Source: Pusillimonas sp. UBA6240 (lineage in GTDB: Bacteria; Pseudomonadota; Gammaproteobacteria; Burkholderiales; Burkholderiaceae_B). Taken from it: DNA of 6,366 bases. Position numbers and translations under genes: made by a program. The DNA lies in NCBI GenBank assembly GCA_002441445.1, contig DJWC01000160.1, positions 28,396-34,761 of the forward strand, in the 5' to 3' direction. Below, piece by piece: positions 1 through 6,112 of this stretch. The notes under the pieces are model-generated. The model had not been told where the DNA came from. It saw only the letters and a program-made list of their open reading frames with translations, and searched no databases. Each line of letters opens with the position of its first letter. The stretch's first letter is position 1.

Positions 1-2048
1 TCGACGAAGTCCACATGCTGACCGGCCATGCGTTCAATGCCATGCTCAAGACGCTGGAAGAGCCTCCTCCCCATGTGAAGTTCATACTGGCTACGACCGA
101 TCCGCAAAAAATACCGGTCACCGTGTTGTCGCGCTGCCTGCAGTTCAATCTGAAGCAGATGACGGCCGACGCCATCGTCGGGCATTTGCAGGCGGTGCTG
201 GACCAGGAAGGCATCCAGTATGAAATCCCTGCGCTGCGCCTCATTGCGCAAGCCGCATCGGGCTCGATGCGCGATGCGCTTTCACTGACGGATCAGGCTA
301 TCGCCTATAGCGCGGGCAACCTGGCCGGTGAGGCCGTGCAGGGCATGCTGGGCACGATAGACCAGCGGCATCTGGTTCGTTTGATACAGGCCCTGGCGGC
401 CGGCGATGCGGCGGGCGTCGTCGGCGTCGCCGACGAGCTGGCCGCGCGCGGGCTGTCCTATTCAGGGGCGCTGGCCGACCTGGCCATCCTGTTGTCGCGC
501 GTCGCCATACAGCAGCGTGTTCCAGGCGCCCTGCCGGAAGACGATCCCGTGGCCGCCGATGTCGCCGAGCTTGCCGGCGTGCTGCATCCGGACCAGGTGC
601 AGCTATTTTATTCCGTTGCCGTGCACAGCCGCCAGGAGCTGTCGCTGGCCCCCGACGAGTATGCCGGTTTTGTCATGGCCTGCCTGCGCATGCTGGCGCT
701 GGTGCCGGAAGGCGGCGTGCCGGTGCAAGGCGGGCCTGACGGTGCGCGGCAGGCCGCGTCGCCGCAGCCCTCCGCTACGCCGGCGGCGGGGGCGCCCGCT
801 GCGGCGGCTTCCACAGCGGCGGCGCCCGCTGCGGCGTCCTTGCCGGCTCAGGCGCCGGCGGCGTCTTCGGTTCCGCGAGCGCCGGGCGCCGCTCCCGTAG
901 CTGTGCGGCAAGCGCCCGCGGCGGCGTTTGTTGATACGCCTGCGTCGCCTGCTACTGCGGCTGTGCCGCCCGCCACCGCAGCGGCCCAGGCCAAATCCGG
1001 TTCGCCGGCCGCCGCCGAGCCCGATACCGACATTCCCGCCTGGGAGGATCTTCCCGCCAGCTCGGATGCTGCCTTGGCCGATGATAATGGCTCTGCTCCC
1101 GGCCCGCGGCGCACCGCGTCTGAACTGCGAGGCGATGCCGGGGATGGCGCATCCCTGTCAGCCCCGCCGCCGAAGGCGGGCGAGCAGGCTCCTGCTCATA
1201 CCCAGGCTTCAGCTCAAGTCCAGTCCCGGCCTCAGGCCCAGGTACAGACCCAGGCGCGGGACCAAACCCAGGTCCGCGAGGACCAAGCCCATGTCCGGCG
1301 CCAAACCCAGGATCAGCCCCGGGCCGCCGGGCCGGACGATGACGGCTTTTCCGCCATGGGGCCGGACGACGGCTATTTCGACGACGCGCGATTCGAGCCC
1401 GCTGGCTACGACGATGTTCCGGAGCCGGACGAAGCCGGCTTCGAAAGCATGTCCGGCGATTACGAGCCCTTGTTGGGGTCGTCCCAAGGCGGCGCCGCCG
1501 GTTTAGAAGGCGCTACGGAAAACATCGCCGCGGCGTTCGCTCCGGCACGCAAGAAAAGCAAATCGCCGCGTGTGCGCGACATGACGCCCCAGGCCTGGCC
1601 CGCGCTGGCGGCCAGCCTGCCATTGAGCGGCCTGGCGGCCGAATTGGCGCGCCAAAGCGAGTGGCTGGGCGCCCAGGGCGACCAGGTCAACTTGCGCGTG
1701 GCCATACGCACGCTGGCGGAAAGCCCCGGCAGGGCGCGCCTGTGCACCGTATTGTCGGAATATTTCGGTACGGTGGTGCAACTGAATATCGAATACGGCG
1801 CGACGGGCGAAGATACCGCCCACGCGGTCGAGCAGGCGCAGCGAAAGGCGCGCCAGCAACAGGCCGAGGAGGCCGTGGAGAAAGACGCCTTTGTACGCAC
1901 CCTGATAGAGGAGTTCGGCGCCCATGTAGTCGCCGGTTCGATCACCGCCGCGCCCCTCGACAGGGCCGCGCCAGGCCGGGCCGCGCCAGGCCGGGCCGGG
2001 CAAGACGGTGGTGCGCAACCCAGGGCCGCGCAGATCCGGGCTGCATAG
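1..2048 (+). CDS. dnaX: DNA polymerase III subunit tau (clamp loader), 5'-truncated by the window edge
   Basis: This is the tau subunit of the clamp loader, an AAA+ ATPase that loads the sliding clamp and couples the polymerase cores to the helicase. The reading frame is open from base 3 (bases 1-2 end a split codon), and the ATG at 15 is internal. Visible in order: the Walker B DEVH motif (3-14); the sensor-1 motif ATTD (90-101); the SRC motif with its arginine finger (129-137); a sensor-2-like GSMRDALSLTDQ (261-296); the helical collar domain III to about 700; a roughly 290-residue Ala/Pro- then Gln-rich linker (about 715-1575); and a conserved C-terminal tau domain V (about 1578-1952, with TPQAW and SEYFG) that in E. 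coli binds the alpha polymerase. E. coli DnaX is 643 residues. Aligning on DEVH suggests roughly 800 here, the excess lying in the linker and a short repetitive tail. No A-AAA-AAG-type slippery heptamer is seen near the linker. The family call is very secure. Confidence 0.97.
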   Translation, partial: DEVHMLTGHAFNAMLKTLEEPPPHVKFILATTDPQKIPVTVLSRCLQFNLKQMTADAIVGHLQAVLDQEGIQYEIPALRLIAQAASGSMRDALSLTDQAIAYSAGNLAGEAVQGMLGTIDQRHLVRLIQALAAGDAAGVVGVADELAARGLSYSGALADLAILLSRVAIQQRVPGALPEDDPVAADVAELAGVLHPDQVQLFYSVAVHSRQELSLAPDEYAGFVMACLRMLALVPEGGVPVQGGPDGARQAASPQPSATPAAGAPAAAASTAAAPAAASLPAQAPAASSVPRAPGAAPVAVRQAPAAAFVDTPASPATAAVPPATAAAQAKSGSPAAAEPDTDIPAWEDLPASSDAALADDNGSAPGPRRTASELRGDAGDGASLSAPPPKAGEQAPAHTQASAQVQSRPQAQVQTQARDQTQVREDQAHVRRQTQDQPRAAGPDDDGFSAMGPDDGYFDDARFEPAGYDDVPEPDEAGFESMSGDYEPLLGSSQGGAAGLEGATENIAAAFAPARKKSKSPRVRDMTPQAWPALAASLPLSGLAAELARQSEWLGAQGDQVNLRVAIRTLAESPGRARLCTVLSEYFGTVVQLNIEYGATGEDTAHAVEQAQRKARQQQAEEAVEKDAFVRTLIEEFGAHVVAGSITAAPLDRAAPGRAAPGRAGQDGGAQPRAAQIRAA
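791..836 (+). repeat. 16-bp direct repeat inside the dnaX Ala/Pro linker
   Basis: The 16-mer GGCGCCCGCTGCGGCG occurs at 791-806 and again, identical, at 821-836, a 30-bp period that keeps the reading frame. It encodes Ala/Pro-rich peptide in the disordered DnaX linker. An internal duplication is the simplest explanation, but similar codon use in Ala-rich sequence could also give short identities. Confidence 0.6.
1195..1325 (+). repeat. Degenerate Gln-rich repeat tract in the dnaX linker
   Basis: The DNA has recurring CCCAG/CCAAG-type blocks with spacers of a few bases. They encode an irregular run in which Gln alternates with Thr, Ala, Val and Arg (for example QAQVQTQARDQTQVR), rich in charge and free of hydrophobic core residues. 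This looks like an expanded, disordered linker segment between domain III and the tau C-terminal domains. Unit boundaries are too degenerate to fix by eye. Confidence 0.5.
1963..1997 (+). repeat. 15-bp tandem repeat (about 2.3 copies) at the 3' end of dnaX
   Basis: The unit GGGCCGCGCCAGGCC is present perfectly at 1963-1977 and 1978-1992, followed by a partial GGGCC at 1993-1997. An 11-bp remnant of the same sequence recurs at 2021-2031. Because 15 is a multiple of three, each unit adds the pentapeptide RAAPG without shifting the frame. The repeat lies beyond the conserved tau domain V and produces a low-complexity basic tail before the TAG stop at 2046. It is a plausible slippage-prone site. 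Confidence 0.8.
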
Positions 2049-2199
2049 ATACGCGCCGCCTAGACAGCGCCGCGCGGGCCCAACCGTACGGGTCAGCAGC
2101 GTGTGATCCAGGCAGCATAAAGCCCGGCGGCGCTGAAAGGCTATTCTTATTGCGACAACGGATTCCCCAGCTCATTTTTTACTTTTAGGAAAACCAACC

Positions 2200-2526
2200 A
2201 TGATGAAAGGTCAGATAGCCGGCTTGATGCGCCAGGCGCAGCAAATGCAGGAAAACATGAAAAAGGCGCAGGAAGCGCTAGCGGAAATCATCGTCGAGGG
2301 CGCTTCGGGCGGCGGCTTGGTCAAGGTGTCCATGTCTTGCCGGCACGATGTCAAGCGCGTGGCCATCGATCCCAGCCTTTTCGCCGACGACAAGGACATG
2401 CTGGAAGATCTGGTCGCTGCGGCTTTCAACGATGCTTTGCGCAAGGCCGAAGCCGCCTCCCAAGAGAAAATGTCCGCCGTCACCGCGGGCATGCCGCTGC
2501 CGCCGGGAATGAAGCTGCCATTCTGA
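2200..2526 (+). CDS. ybaB: YbaB/EbfC family nucleoid-associated protein
   Basis: This is a 108-residue DNA-binding protein of the YbaB/EbfC family, a dimer associated with the nucleoid whose exact role is still unclear. The family pattern is evident: an N-terminal amphipathic helix rich in Gln, Met and Lys (residues about 1-28, including RQAQQMQENMKKAQ), a central beta section with GGGLVKVSM, then the helical LVAAAFNDAL segment and a C-terminal PPGMKLPF. Length matches the usual 105-110 residues. The start at 2200 is chosen because AGGA at 2187-2190 sits 9 bases upstream. A second ATG follows immediately at 2203 and would change the protein by one residue. The gene lies between dnaX and recR as in many Proteobacteria, and its stop overlaps the recR start. 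Confidence 0.95.
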   Translation: MMKGQIAGLMRQAQQMQENMKKAQEALAEIIVEGASGGGLVKVSMSCRHDVKRVAIDPSLFADDKDMLEDLVAAAFNDALRKAEAASQEKMSAVTAGMPLPPGMKLPF

Positions 2527-3134
2527 TGGATGCGCCGCTGCCCGAGCCCGAGCCGCTCAAGACACTGATCGAAGCGCTGCGCCGTCTGCCCGGCGTGGGG
2601 CTGCGGTCGGCCCGCCGCATGGCCTACCATTTATTGCAGCATGATCTGGCCGGCGCGGAGCAACTGAGCCGGGCGTTGACCTCCGCGGTGCAGGACTTGC
2701 GCCACTGTGCGCGCTGCAATGGATTCACTGAGTCCGAAATCTGCGCCACCTGCGCCAATCCCAAGCGGGATCCGACCGTCTTGTGCGTGGTGGAAACGCC
2801 CGCCGACCAGAACATGATCGAATCCAGCCATGGTTATCGCGGGCTGTATTATGTTTTGATGGGCAGGCTGGCGCCTCTCGAAGGCGTGGGGCCGCAGGAA
2901 CTGCAGTTCGATCGCCTCTTGAAGCGGGTGGACGACGGCCAGGTGCAGGAAGTTATTTTGGCGACCAATTTCACCGCCGAGGGCGAAACCACCGCGCATT
3001 ACCTCGCTGAATTGCTGCGCGCCAAGGGCGTGACCGTCAGCCGGCTGGCGCGGGGCGTGCCGGCCGGCAGCGAGCTGGAATACGTGGACGCGGGCACCAT
3101 CGCCTGGGCGCTCATGGAGCGGCGCAGCAGCTAG
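2526..3134 (+). CDS. recR: Recombination mediator protein RecR
   Basis: RecR works with RecO (and RecF) to load RecA on SSB-coated single-stranded DNA during gap repair. The protein is 202 residues, close to the roughly 200 usual for the family. Visible parts are a helix-hairpin-helix (LPGVGLRSARRMAYHLL, residues 21-37), a C4 zinc finger with cysteines 61, 64, 73 and 76, a Toprim domain beginning near residue 84 with the acidic VVETPAD motif (E90), and the conserved C-terminal ARGVPAGSELEYVD segment. All key residues are present. The ATG at 2526 shares its A with the ybaB TGA (TGATG), and no good Shine-Dalgarno lies at proper spacing, which points to translational coupling with ybaB. The reading frame stays open upstream to 2337, but that part lies within ybaB and is not RecR-like. 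Confidence 0.97.
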   Translation: MDAPLPEPEPLKTLIEALRRLPGVGLRSARRMAYHLLQHDLAGAEQLSRALTSAVQDLRHCARCNGFTESEICATCANPKRDPTVLCVVETPADQNMIESSHGYRGLYYVLMGRLAPLEGVGPQELQFDRLLKRVDDGQVQEVILATNFTAEGETTAHYLAELLRAKGVTVSRLARGVPAGSELEYVDAGTIAWALMERRSS

Positions 3135-3186
3135 AAAGCCCATACTCATGGTGCTACCCCTGATAAGCAAGCGGATGTTTCTCGGG

Positions 3187-3192
3187 TAATAT
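3187..3192 (+). promoter_or_regulatory. Possible -10 element for the ABC transporter operon
   Basis: TAATAT in the 90-bp gap between recR and the binding-protein gene matches the sigma-70 -10 consensus at 4 of 6 positions. It would put a transcription start about 25 bases before the ATG at 3225. No good -35 box is seen at 16-18 bp spacing (CTGATA at 3160-3165 is too far away). It would be the operon's own promoter if real, but read-through from recR is equally possible. Confidence 0.2.
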
Positions 3193-3224
3193 GTCGGCAG
3201 ACTTGAACTTTCAGGAGACTTGCC

Positions 3225-4265
3225 ATGTCCTTATCCCGTCGTGACTTATTCAAGCTGGCCGGCGCCGCCGGCGCGGCAGCCGTCGTACCAGGTTTGGCGC
3301 GCGCGCAGCAGCTTGAAAAGAAGGACGTCACCATCGCAGTGGGCGGCCAGGCCCTCATCTATTACCTGCCGCTGTCCATTGCCGATATCAAGGGCTACTT
3401 CAAGGACGAAGGGCTGAACGCTAAGATCGTGGACTTCGCCGGCGGCTCCAAGGCGCTGCAGGCCGTGGTGGGCGGCAGCGCGGACGTGGTCTCCGGCGCA
3501 TTCGAACACACCATCAACCTGCAATCCAAAGGCCAGGCCTATCGCGCCTTCGCGCAGCAGGGCCGCGCGCCCATGATCGTGCTGGCGGTATCGAACAAAA
3601 CCATGGCGGGCTACAAAGGCCCCGAGGACTTCAAAGGCAAGAAAATCGGCGTCACCGCGCCGGGTTCGTCGACCAACATGATGGCCAGCTTCTTCCTGGC
3701 GCAGCACGGCCTGAAGCCTTCCGATGTCGCCTTCGTGGGCGTGGGTGCGGGCGCCGGCGCCATCACGGCCATGCGCACGGGCCAGATCGACGCCATCGCC
3801 AACCTGGATCCGGTGATCAGCACCCTGGTCAAGGAAAATGCCGTCAAGATCGTCGCCGATACGCGCACATTGAAGGACACGAAGCAGATCTTCGGCGGCA
3901 ATATGCCGTCCGGCTGCCTGTATACCTCGCAGGAATTCATCGACAAGCATCCCAATACCACCCAGGCGCTCGCCAATGCCATCGTGCGCGCCGACAAATG
4001 GATACAGGCGACCAGCCCCGACGAAATCGCCAAGGTCGTGCCCGAAGGCTATCTGCTGGGCGATCCGGAACTCTACAAGCTGGCCCTGAAAGGCAACATG
4101 GAAGCCCTGTCGCCCGATGGCACTGTGCCCGACGACGGGCCCCAGACGGCTTTGAACGCGCTGGTCGCCTTCGTACCCAACTTCCCGGCCGACAAGATCG
4201 ACGTCTCCAAGATCTGGACCAACGATTTCGTCGCCAAGGCCAATCAGAAATACCCCAAAGGCTAA
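3225..4265 (+). CDS. ABC transporter periplasmic substrate-binding protein, SsuA/TauA/NMT1-like, Tat-exported
   Basis: This is the solute receptor of the importer encoded by the next two genes and would act in the periplasm. It has 346 residues, normal for the family. The N-terminus carries a twin-arginine motif SRRDLFK (residues 4-10), a hydrophobic Ala/Gly/Val stretch (11-24) and an ARA cleavage site after residue 27. There is no lipobox. The mature part begins with a beta strand (VTIAVGG) and YYLPLSIADIKGYFKDEGL, and continues with GGSKALQAVVGGSADVV and a KGKKIGVTAPGSSTN segment, a pattern typical of the nitrate/sulfonate/taurine/pyrimidine-precursor binding proteins (NMT1/THI5-like fold). 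The start at 3225 has AGGAG at 3213-3217, 7 bases upstream. The ligand is not readable from the sequence. No sulfonatase, monooxygenase or nitrate gene is nearby, so a specific symbol would be a guess. Confidence 0.9.
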   Translation: MSLSRRDLFKLAGAAGAAAVVPGLARAQQLEKKDVTIAVGGQALIYYLPLSIADIKGYFKDEGLNAKIVDFAGGSKALQAVVGGSADVVSGAFEHTINLQSKGQAYRAFAQQGRAPMIVLAVSNKTMAGYKGPEDFKGKKIGVTAPGSSTNMMASFFLAQHGLKPSDVAFVGVGAGAGAITAMRTGQIDAIANLDPVISTLVKENAVKIVADTRTLKDTKQIFGGNMPSGCLYTSQEFIDKHPNTTQALANAIVRADKWIQATSPDEIAKVVPEGYLLGDPELYKLALKGNMEALSPDGTVPDDGPQTALNALVAFVPNFPADKIDVSKIWTNDFVAKANQKYPKG

Positions 4266-4286
4266 CGAAGCGCCCGGATACAGCTC

Positions 4287-5096
4287 ATGACTGACGCAGC
4301 GCTATTGCTGGAAAACATTACCTGCACGTTCGCCTCGCGCGATGGCAGCGGCCGCGGGTATACCGCGGTCAAGGACACCACCCTGGCCATCGCTCCGGGC
4401 GAGTTCGTCTCGGTGGTGGGCCCCACGGGCTGCGGCAAATCCACCCTGCTGAACGTGGGCGCGGGGCTGCTCGCGCCTTCGTCCGGCCAAGTCAAGGTCT
4501 TCGGCAAGCCCCTGCAAGGGGTGAACGAACGCGCCGGCTACATGTTCCAGGGCGAAGCCCTCATGCCCTGGCGCAGTGCTTTGTCCAACGTCACGGCGGG
4601 CCTGGAATTCGCCGGGGTGGGGGCGGCCCAGGCCCGCGAGCAAGGCATGGAATGGCTCAAGCGGGTGGGCCTGGGCGGGTTCGAAGACCGCTACCCGCAC
4701 CAGATGTCGGGCGGCATGCGCAAGCGCGCCATGCTGGCGCAAACCCTGATCCGCGATCCGGACATCATCCTGATGGACGAGCCTTTTTCCGCCCTGGACG
4801 TGCAAACCCGGCAACTGATGGAAAACGAGGTCCTGGATCTCTGGATGGCCAAGCGCAAGGCTGTGCTGTTCATTACGCACGACCTGGACGAGGCCATCGC
4901 CATGAGCGACCGGGTGGTGGTGCTGTCGGCGGGGCCGGCCACGCACCCCATGGGGGAATTCACCATCGACATCCCGCGGCCGCGGGACGTCGCCGAAGTG
5001 CGCAGCAACCAGCGCTTCATCGAACTGCACAAGGCCATCTGGGATGTCTTGCGCGAAGAAGTATTAAAGGGCTATGCCCAACAAAAGCGGGCTTAA
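4287..5096 (+). CDS. ABC transporter ATP-binding protein, SsuB/TauB/NrtD-like
   Basis: This is the cytoplasmic ATPase that powers the importer, working as a dimer on the permease. It has 269 residues with every nucleotide-binding motif intact: Walker A GPTGCGKST (45-53), Q-loop glutamine 88 (YMFQ) followed by LMPWRS, signature MSGGMRKR (140-147), Walker B ILMDEP (161-166), D-loop SALD (168-171) and H-loop histidine 198 (ITHDLDEA). The LMPWR stretch after the Q-loop and the GGMRKR form of the signature are typical of the nitrate/sulfonate/taurine importer ATPases. It starts 21 bases after the binding-protein stop with only a weak Shine-Dalgarno (GGA near 4276), and its TAA stop is one base before the preferred permease start. 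It is therefore almost certainly co-transcribed with both. Confidence 0.95.
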   Translation: MTDAALLLENITCTFASRDGSGRGYTAVKDTTLAIAPGEFVSVVGPTGCGKSTLLNVGAGLLAPSSGQVKVFGKPLQGVNERAGYMFQGEALMPWRSALSNVTAGLEFAGVGAAQAREQGMEWLKRVGLGGFEDRYPHQMSGGMRKRAMLAQTLIRDPDIILMDEPFSALDVQTRQLMENEVLDLWMAKRKAVLFITHDLDEAIAMSDRVVVLSAGPATHPMGEFTIDIPRPRDVAEVRSNQRFIELHKAIWDVLREEVLKGYAQQKRA

Positions 5097-5097
5097 G

Positions 5098-5886
5098 ATG
5101 TCACTCAAAACCCATTCCCTGGCTCTGCGGTTCTGGCAAGTTTTGCTGTTGGTGCTGGTGCTGCTGGTCTGGCATATCGGCTCTCAGGACCGCGACATCG
5201 CCTTTTTCTTCGGCCAGCCGGTCGAGGTCGCCAAAGTCATCTGGGCCTGGTTCGTCACGAATGCCGATATCTACCGCCATCTAGGCATCACCCTGACGGA
5301 AACCGTATTGGCCTTCGTGCTGGGCACTGTGGCGGGGCTGGGCTTCGGCTTGTGGCTGGGCCTGTCGCGCGGCGCCAGCGCCTTGCTCGACCCCTACATC
5401 ACCGCCGCCAACTCCATGCCGCGCGTCATCCTGGCGCCCATTTTCGGCATGTGGTTCGGGCTGGGCATCTGGTCCAAGGTGGCCCTGGCCGTCACCCTGG
5501 TCTTCTTCATCGTTTTCTTCAATGTCTACCAGGGCGTGCGCGAAGTCAGCACCACCCTGCTGGACAACGCCCGCATGCTGGGAGCCAGCCGCAAGCAGTT
5601 GCTGCGCTATGTGTACATCCCCTCCGCCACCAGCTGGGTGTTTTCCAGCCTGCACACTTCGGTGGGCCTGGCATTCGTCGGCGCCGTGGTGGGCGAATAC
5701 CTGGGCTCGGCCAGCGGCGTGGGCTATCTCATACTTCAGGCCGAAGGCACGCTGGACGTGAACACCGTCTTCGCCGGCATCGTCGTCCTGACGATCTTCG
5801 CCCTGGTGCTGGATGGCATGGTCACCCTGGTGGAAGACCGCCTGCTGGCCTGGCGGCCCAAGGCCGGGGAAACCGAAAAACTGTAA
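5098..5886 (+). CDS. ABC transporter permease, SsuC/TauC-like (BPD_transp_1)
   Basis: This is the inner-membrane channel subunit of the importer, likely a homodimer. From the ATG at 5098 it has 262 residues. By eye there are six hydrophobic segments at roughly residues 14-29, 64-88, 109-124, 127-145, 180-202 and 223-243. The cytoplasmic EAA coupling loop, which contacts the ATPase, is seen as DNARMLGASRKQLLRYVYIP (about 156-175), with the conserved Gly and Ile-Pro. An in-frame ATG at 5074 would add eight residues (MPNKSGLK) overlapping the ATPase gene. I prefer 5098 because the purine run before 5074 is only about 2 bases away, whereas 5098 has AAGCGG at 5085-5090 and directly follows the ATPase stop (TAA-G-ATG). 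Neither ribosome-binding site is strong. Confidence 0.93.
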   Translation: MSLKTHSLALRFWQVLLLVLVLLVWHIGSQDRDIAFFFGQPVEVAKVIWAWFVTNADIYRHLGITLTETVLAFVLGTVAGLGFGLWLGLSRGASALLDPYITAANSMPRVILAPIFGMWFGLGIWSKVALAVTLVFFIVFFNVYQGVREVSTTLLDNARMLGASRKQLLRYVYIPSATSWVFSSLHTSVGLAFVGAVVGEYLGSASGVGYLILQAEGTLDVNTVFAGIVVLTIFALVLDGMVTLVEDRLLAWRPKAGETEKL

Positions 5887-5890
5887 AACA

Positions 5891-5908
5891 GGCACGGCCG
5901 GCCTTGCC
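5891..5908. terminator. Weak inverted repeat just after the permease gene, possible terminator
   Basis: An imperfect palindrome (GGCACGGCC facing GGCCTTGCC, one mismatch) begins 4 bases after the permease stop. The arms are GC-rich, but only a short T run (CGTTTACC) follows, so it is a poor intrinsic terminator. It may stabilise the mRNA 3' end or do nothing. Confidence 0.25.
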
Positions 5909-5960
5909 CGTTTACCCCTGGGACTATCTCCGGCAGGCTCGAACCCGCCCGATTTCATCT

Positions 5961-6033
5961 ATGGCGGCCAGCATCAAACCTGACAGATCGCCGCGGGCGC
6001 CCGCGCCCGGCTTCCCAGCGCATGGCGGCCAGC
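5961..6033 (+). repeat. 12-bp direct repeat in the convergent intergenic region
   Basis: ATGGCGGCCAGC occurs at 5961-5972 and again, identical, at 6022-6033, so the two copies start 61 bp apart. The copies flank the 14-bp palindrome at 5992-6005. There is no open frame or domain here. It could be chance in GC-rich DNA or a relic of a small duplication. Confidence 0.4.
5992..6005. repeat. 14-bp perfect palindrome
   Basis: CGCGGGCGCCCGCG reads the same on both strands. It lies between the permease stop and the tal stop. With no loop and no T tract it is not a classic terminator, but it could form a small GC hairpin with a 4-base loop in either transcript, or be a protein-binding site. Confidence 0.45.
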
Positions 6034-6063
6034 GATAGCGCGTTGTGCGGGGCGGAAGCTGCT

Positions 6064-6093
6064 GGGCGCGCCGGCGGGCGCCCGAATTCGGGC
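6064..6093. repeat. Two overlapping inverted repeats downstream of tal
   Basis: GGGCGC at 6064-6069 pairs with GCGCCC at 6078-6083 across an 8-base loop. The perfect palindrome GCCCGAATTCGGGC covers 6080-6093. The two share bases 6080-6083, so only one can form at a time. They lie 20-50 bases past the tal stop on the minus strand, where a transcription end would be expected, but no U-rich tract follows on that strand. They may serve as RNA 3'-end structures; terminator function is unproven. Confidence 0.4.
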
Positions 6094-6112
6094 CGCTGTT
6101 CCTTTCCGCCCC

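Noticed and set aside
106..111. Run of six A bases in dnaX as a programmed frameshift site
   Set aside because: It lies in the ATPase domain (DPQK codons), far upstream of where tau/gamma frameshifting occurs, and lacks the proper heptamer in the zero frame.
928..1506. Long open frame of 192 codons overlapping dnaX
   Set aside because: It is Arg/Pro-rich with no recognisable domain and sits in another frame of a certain gene; high GC makes such shadows common.
1551..1565. AAGAAAAGCAAA near the start of tau domain V as a slippery site
   Set aside because: In the zero frame it reads AAG AAA AGC AAA; no X-XXY-YYZ heptamer with matching bases is formed.
2049..2199. Terminator, promoter or small RNA in the dnaX-ybaB gap
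   Set aside because: CCGTACGG (2084-2091) and a distant 8-bp inverted repeat are too weak for a terminator. The AT-rich patch near 2141-2185 has TTGCGA but no -10 at acceptable spacing. Nothing supports an RNA gene.
3139..3150. Hairpin CCAT-ACTC-ATGG after recR as a terminator
   Set aside because: The stem is only 4 bp and there is no T tract.
3246..3950. 234-codon minus-strand open frame opposite the binding-protein gene
   Set aside because: His/Arg/Gly-rich shadow typical of antisense frames in GC-rich genes; no domain and no ribosome-binding site recognised.
4302..5030. 242-codon minus-strand open frame opposite the ATPase gene
   Set aside because: It mirrors a gene with every ABC motif intact on the plus strand, and its composition is that of a shadow.
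5281..5958. 225-codon minus-strand open frame opposite the permease
   Set aside because: Gly/Gln/His-rich and lacking any family pattern; the plus strand encodes a clear six-helix permease.
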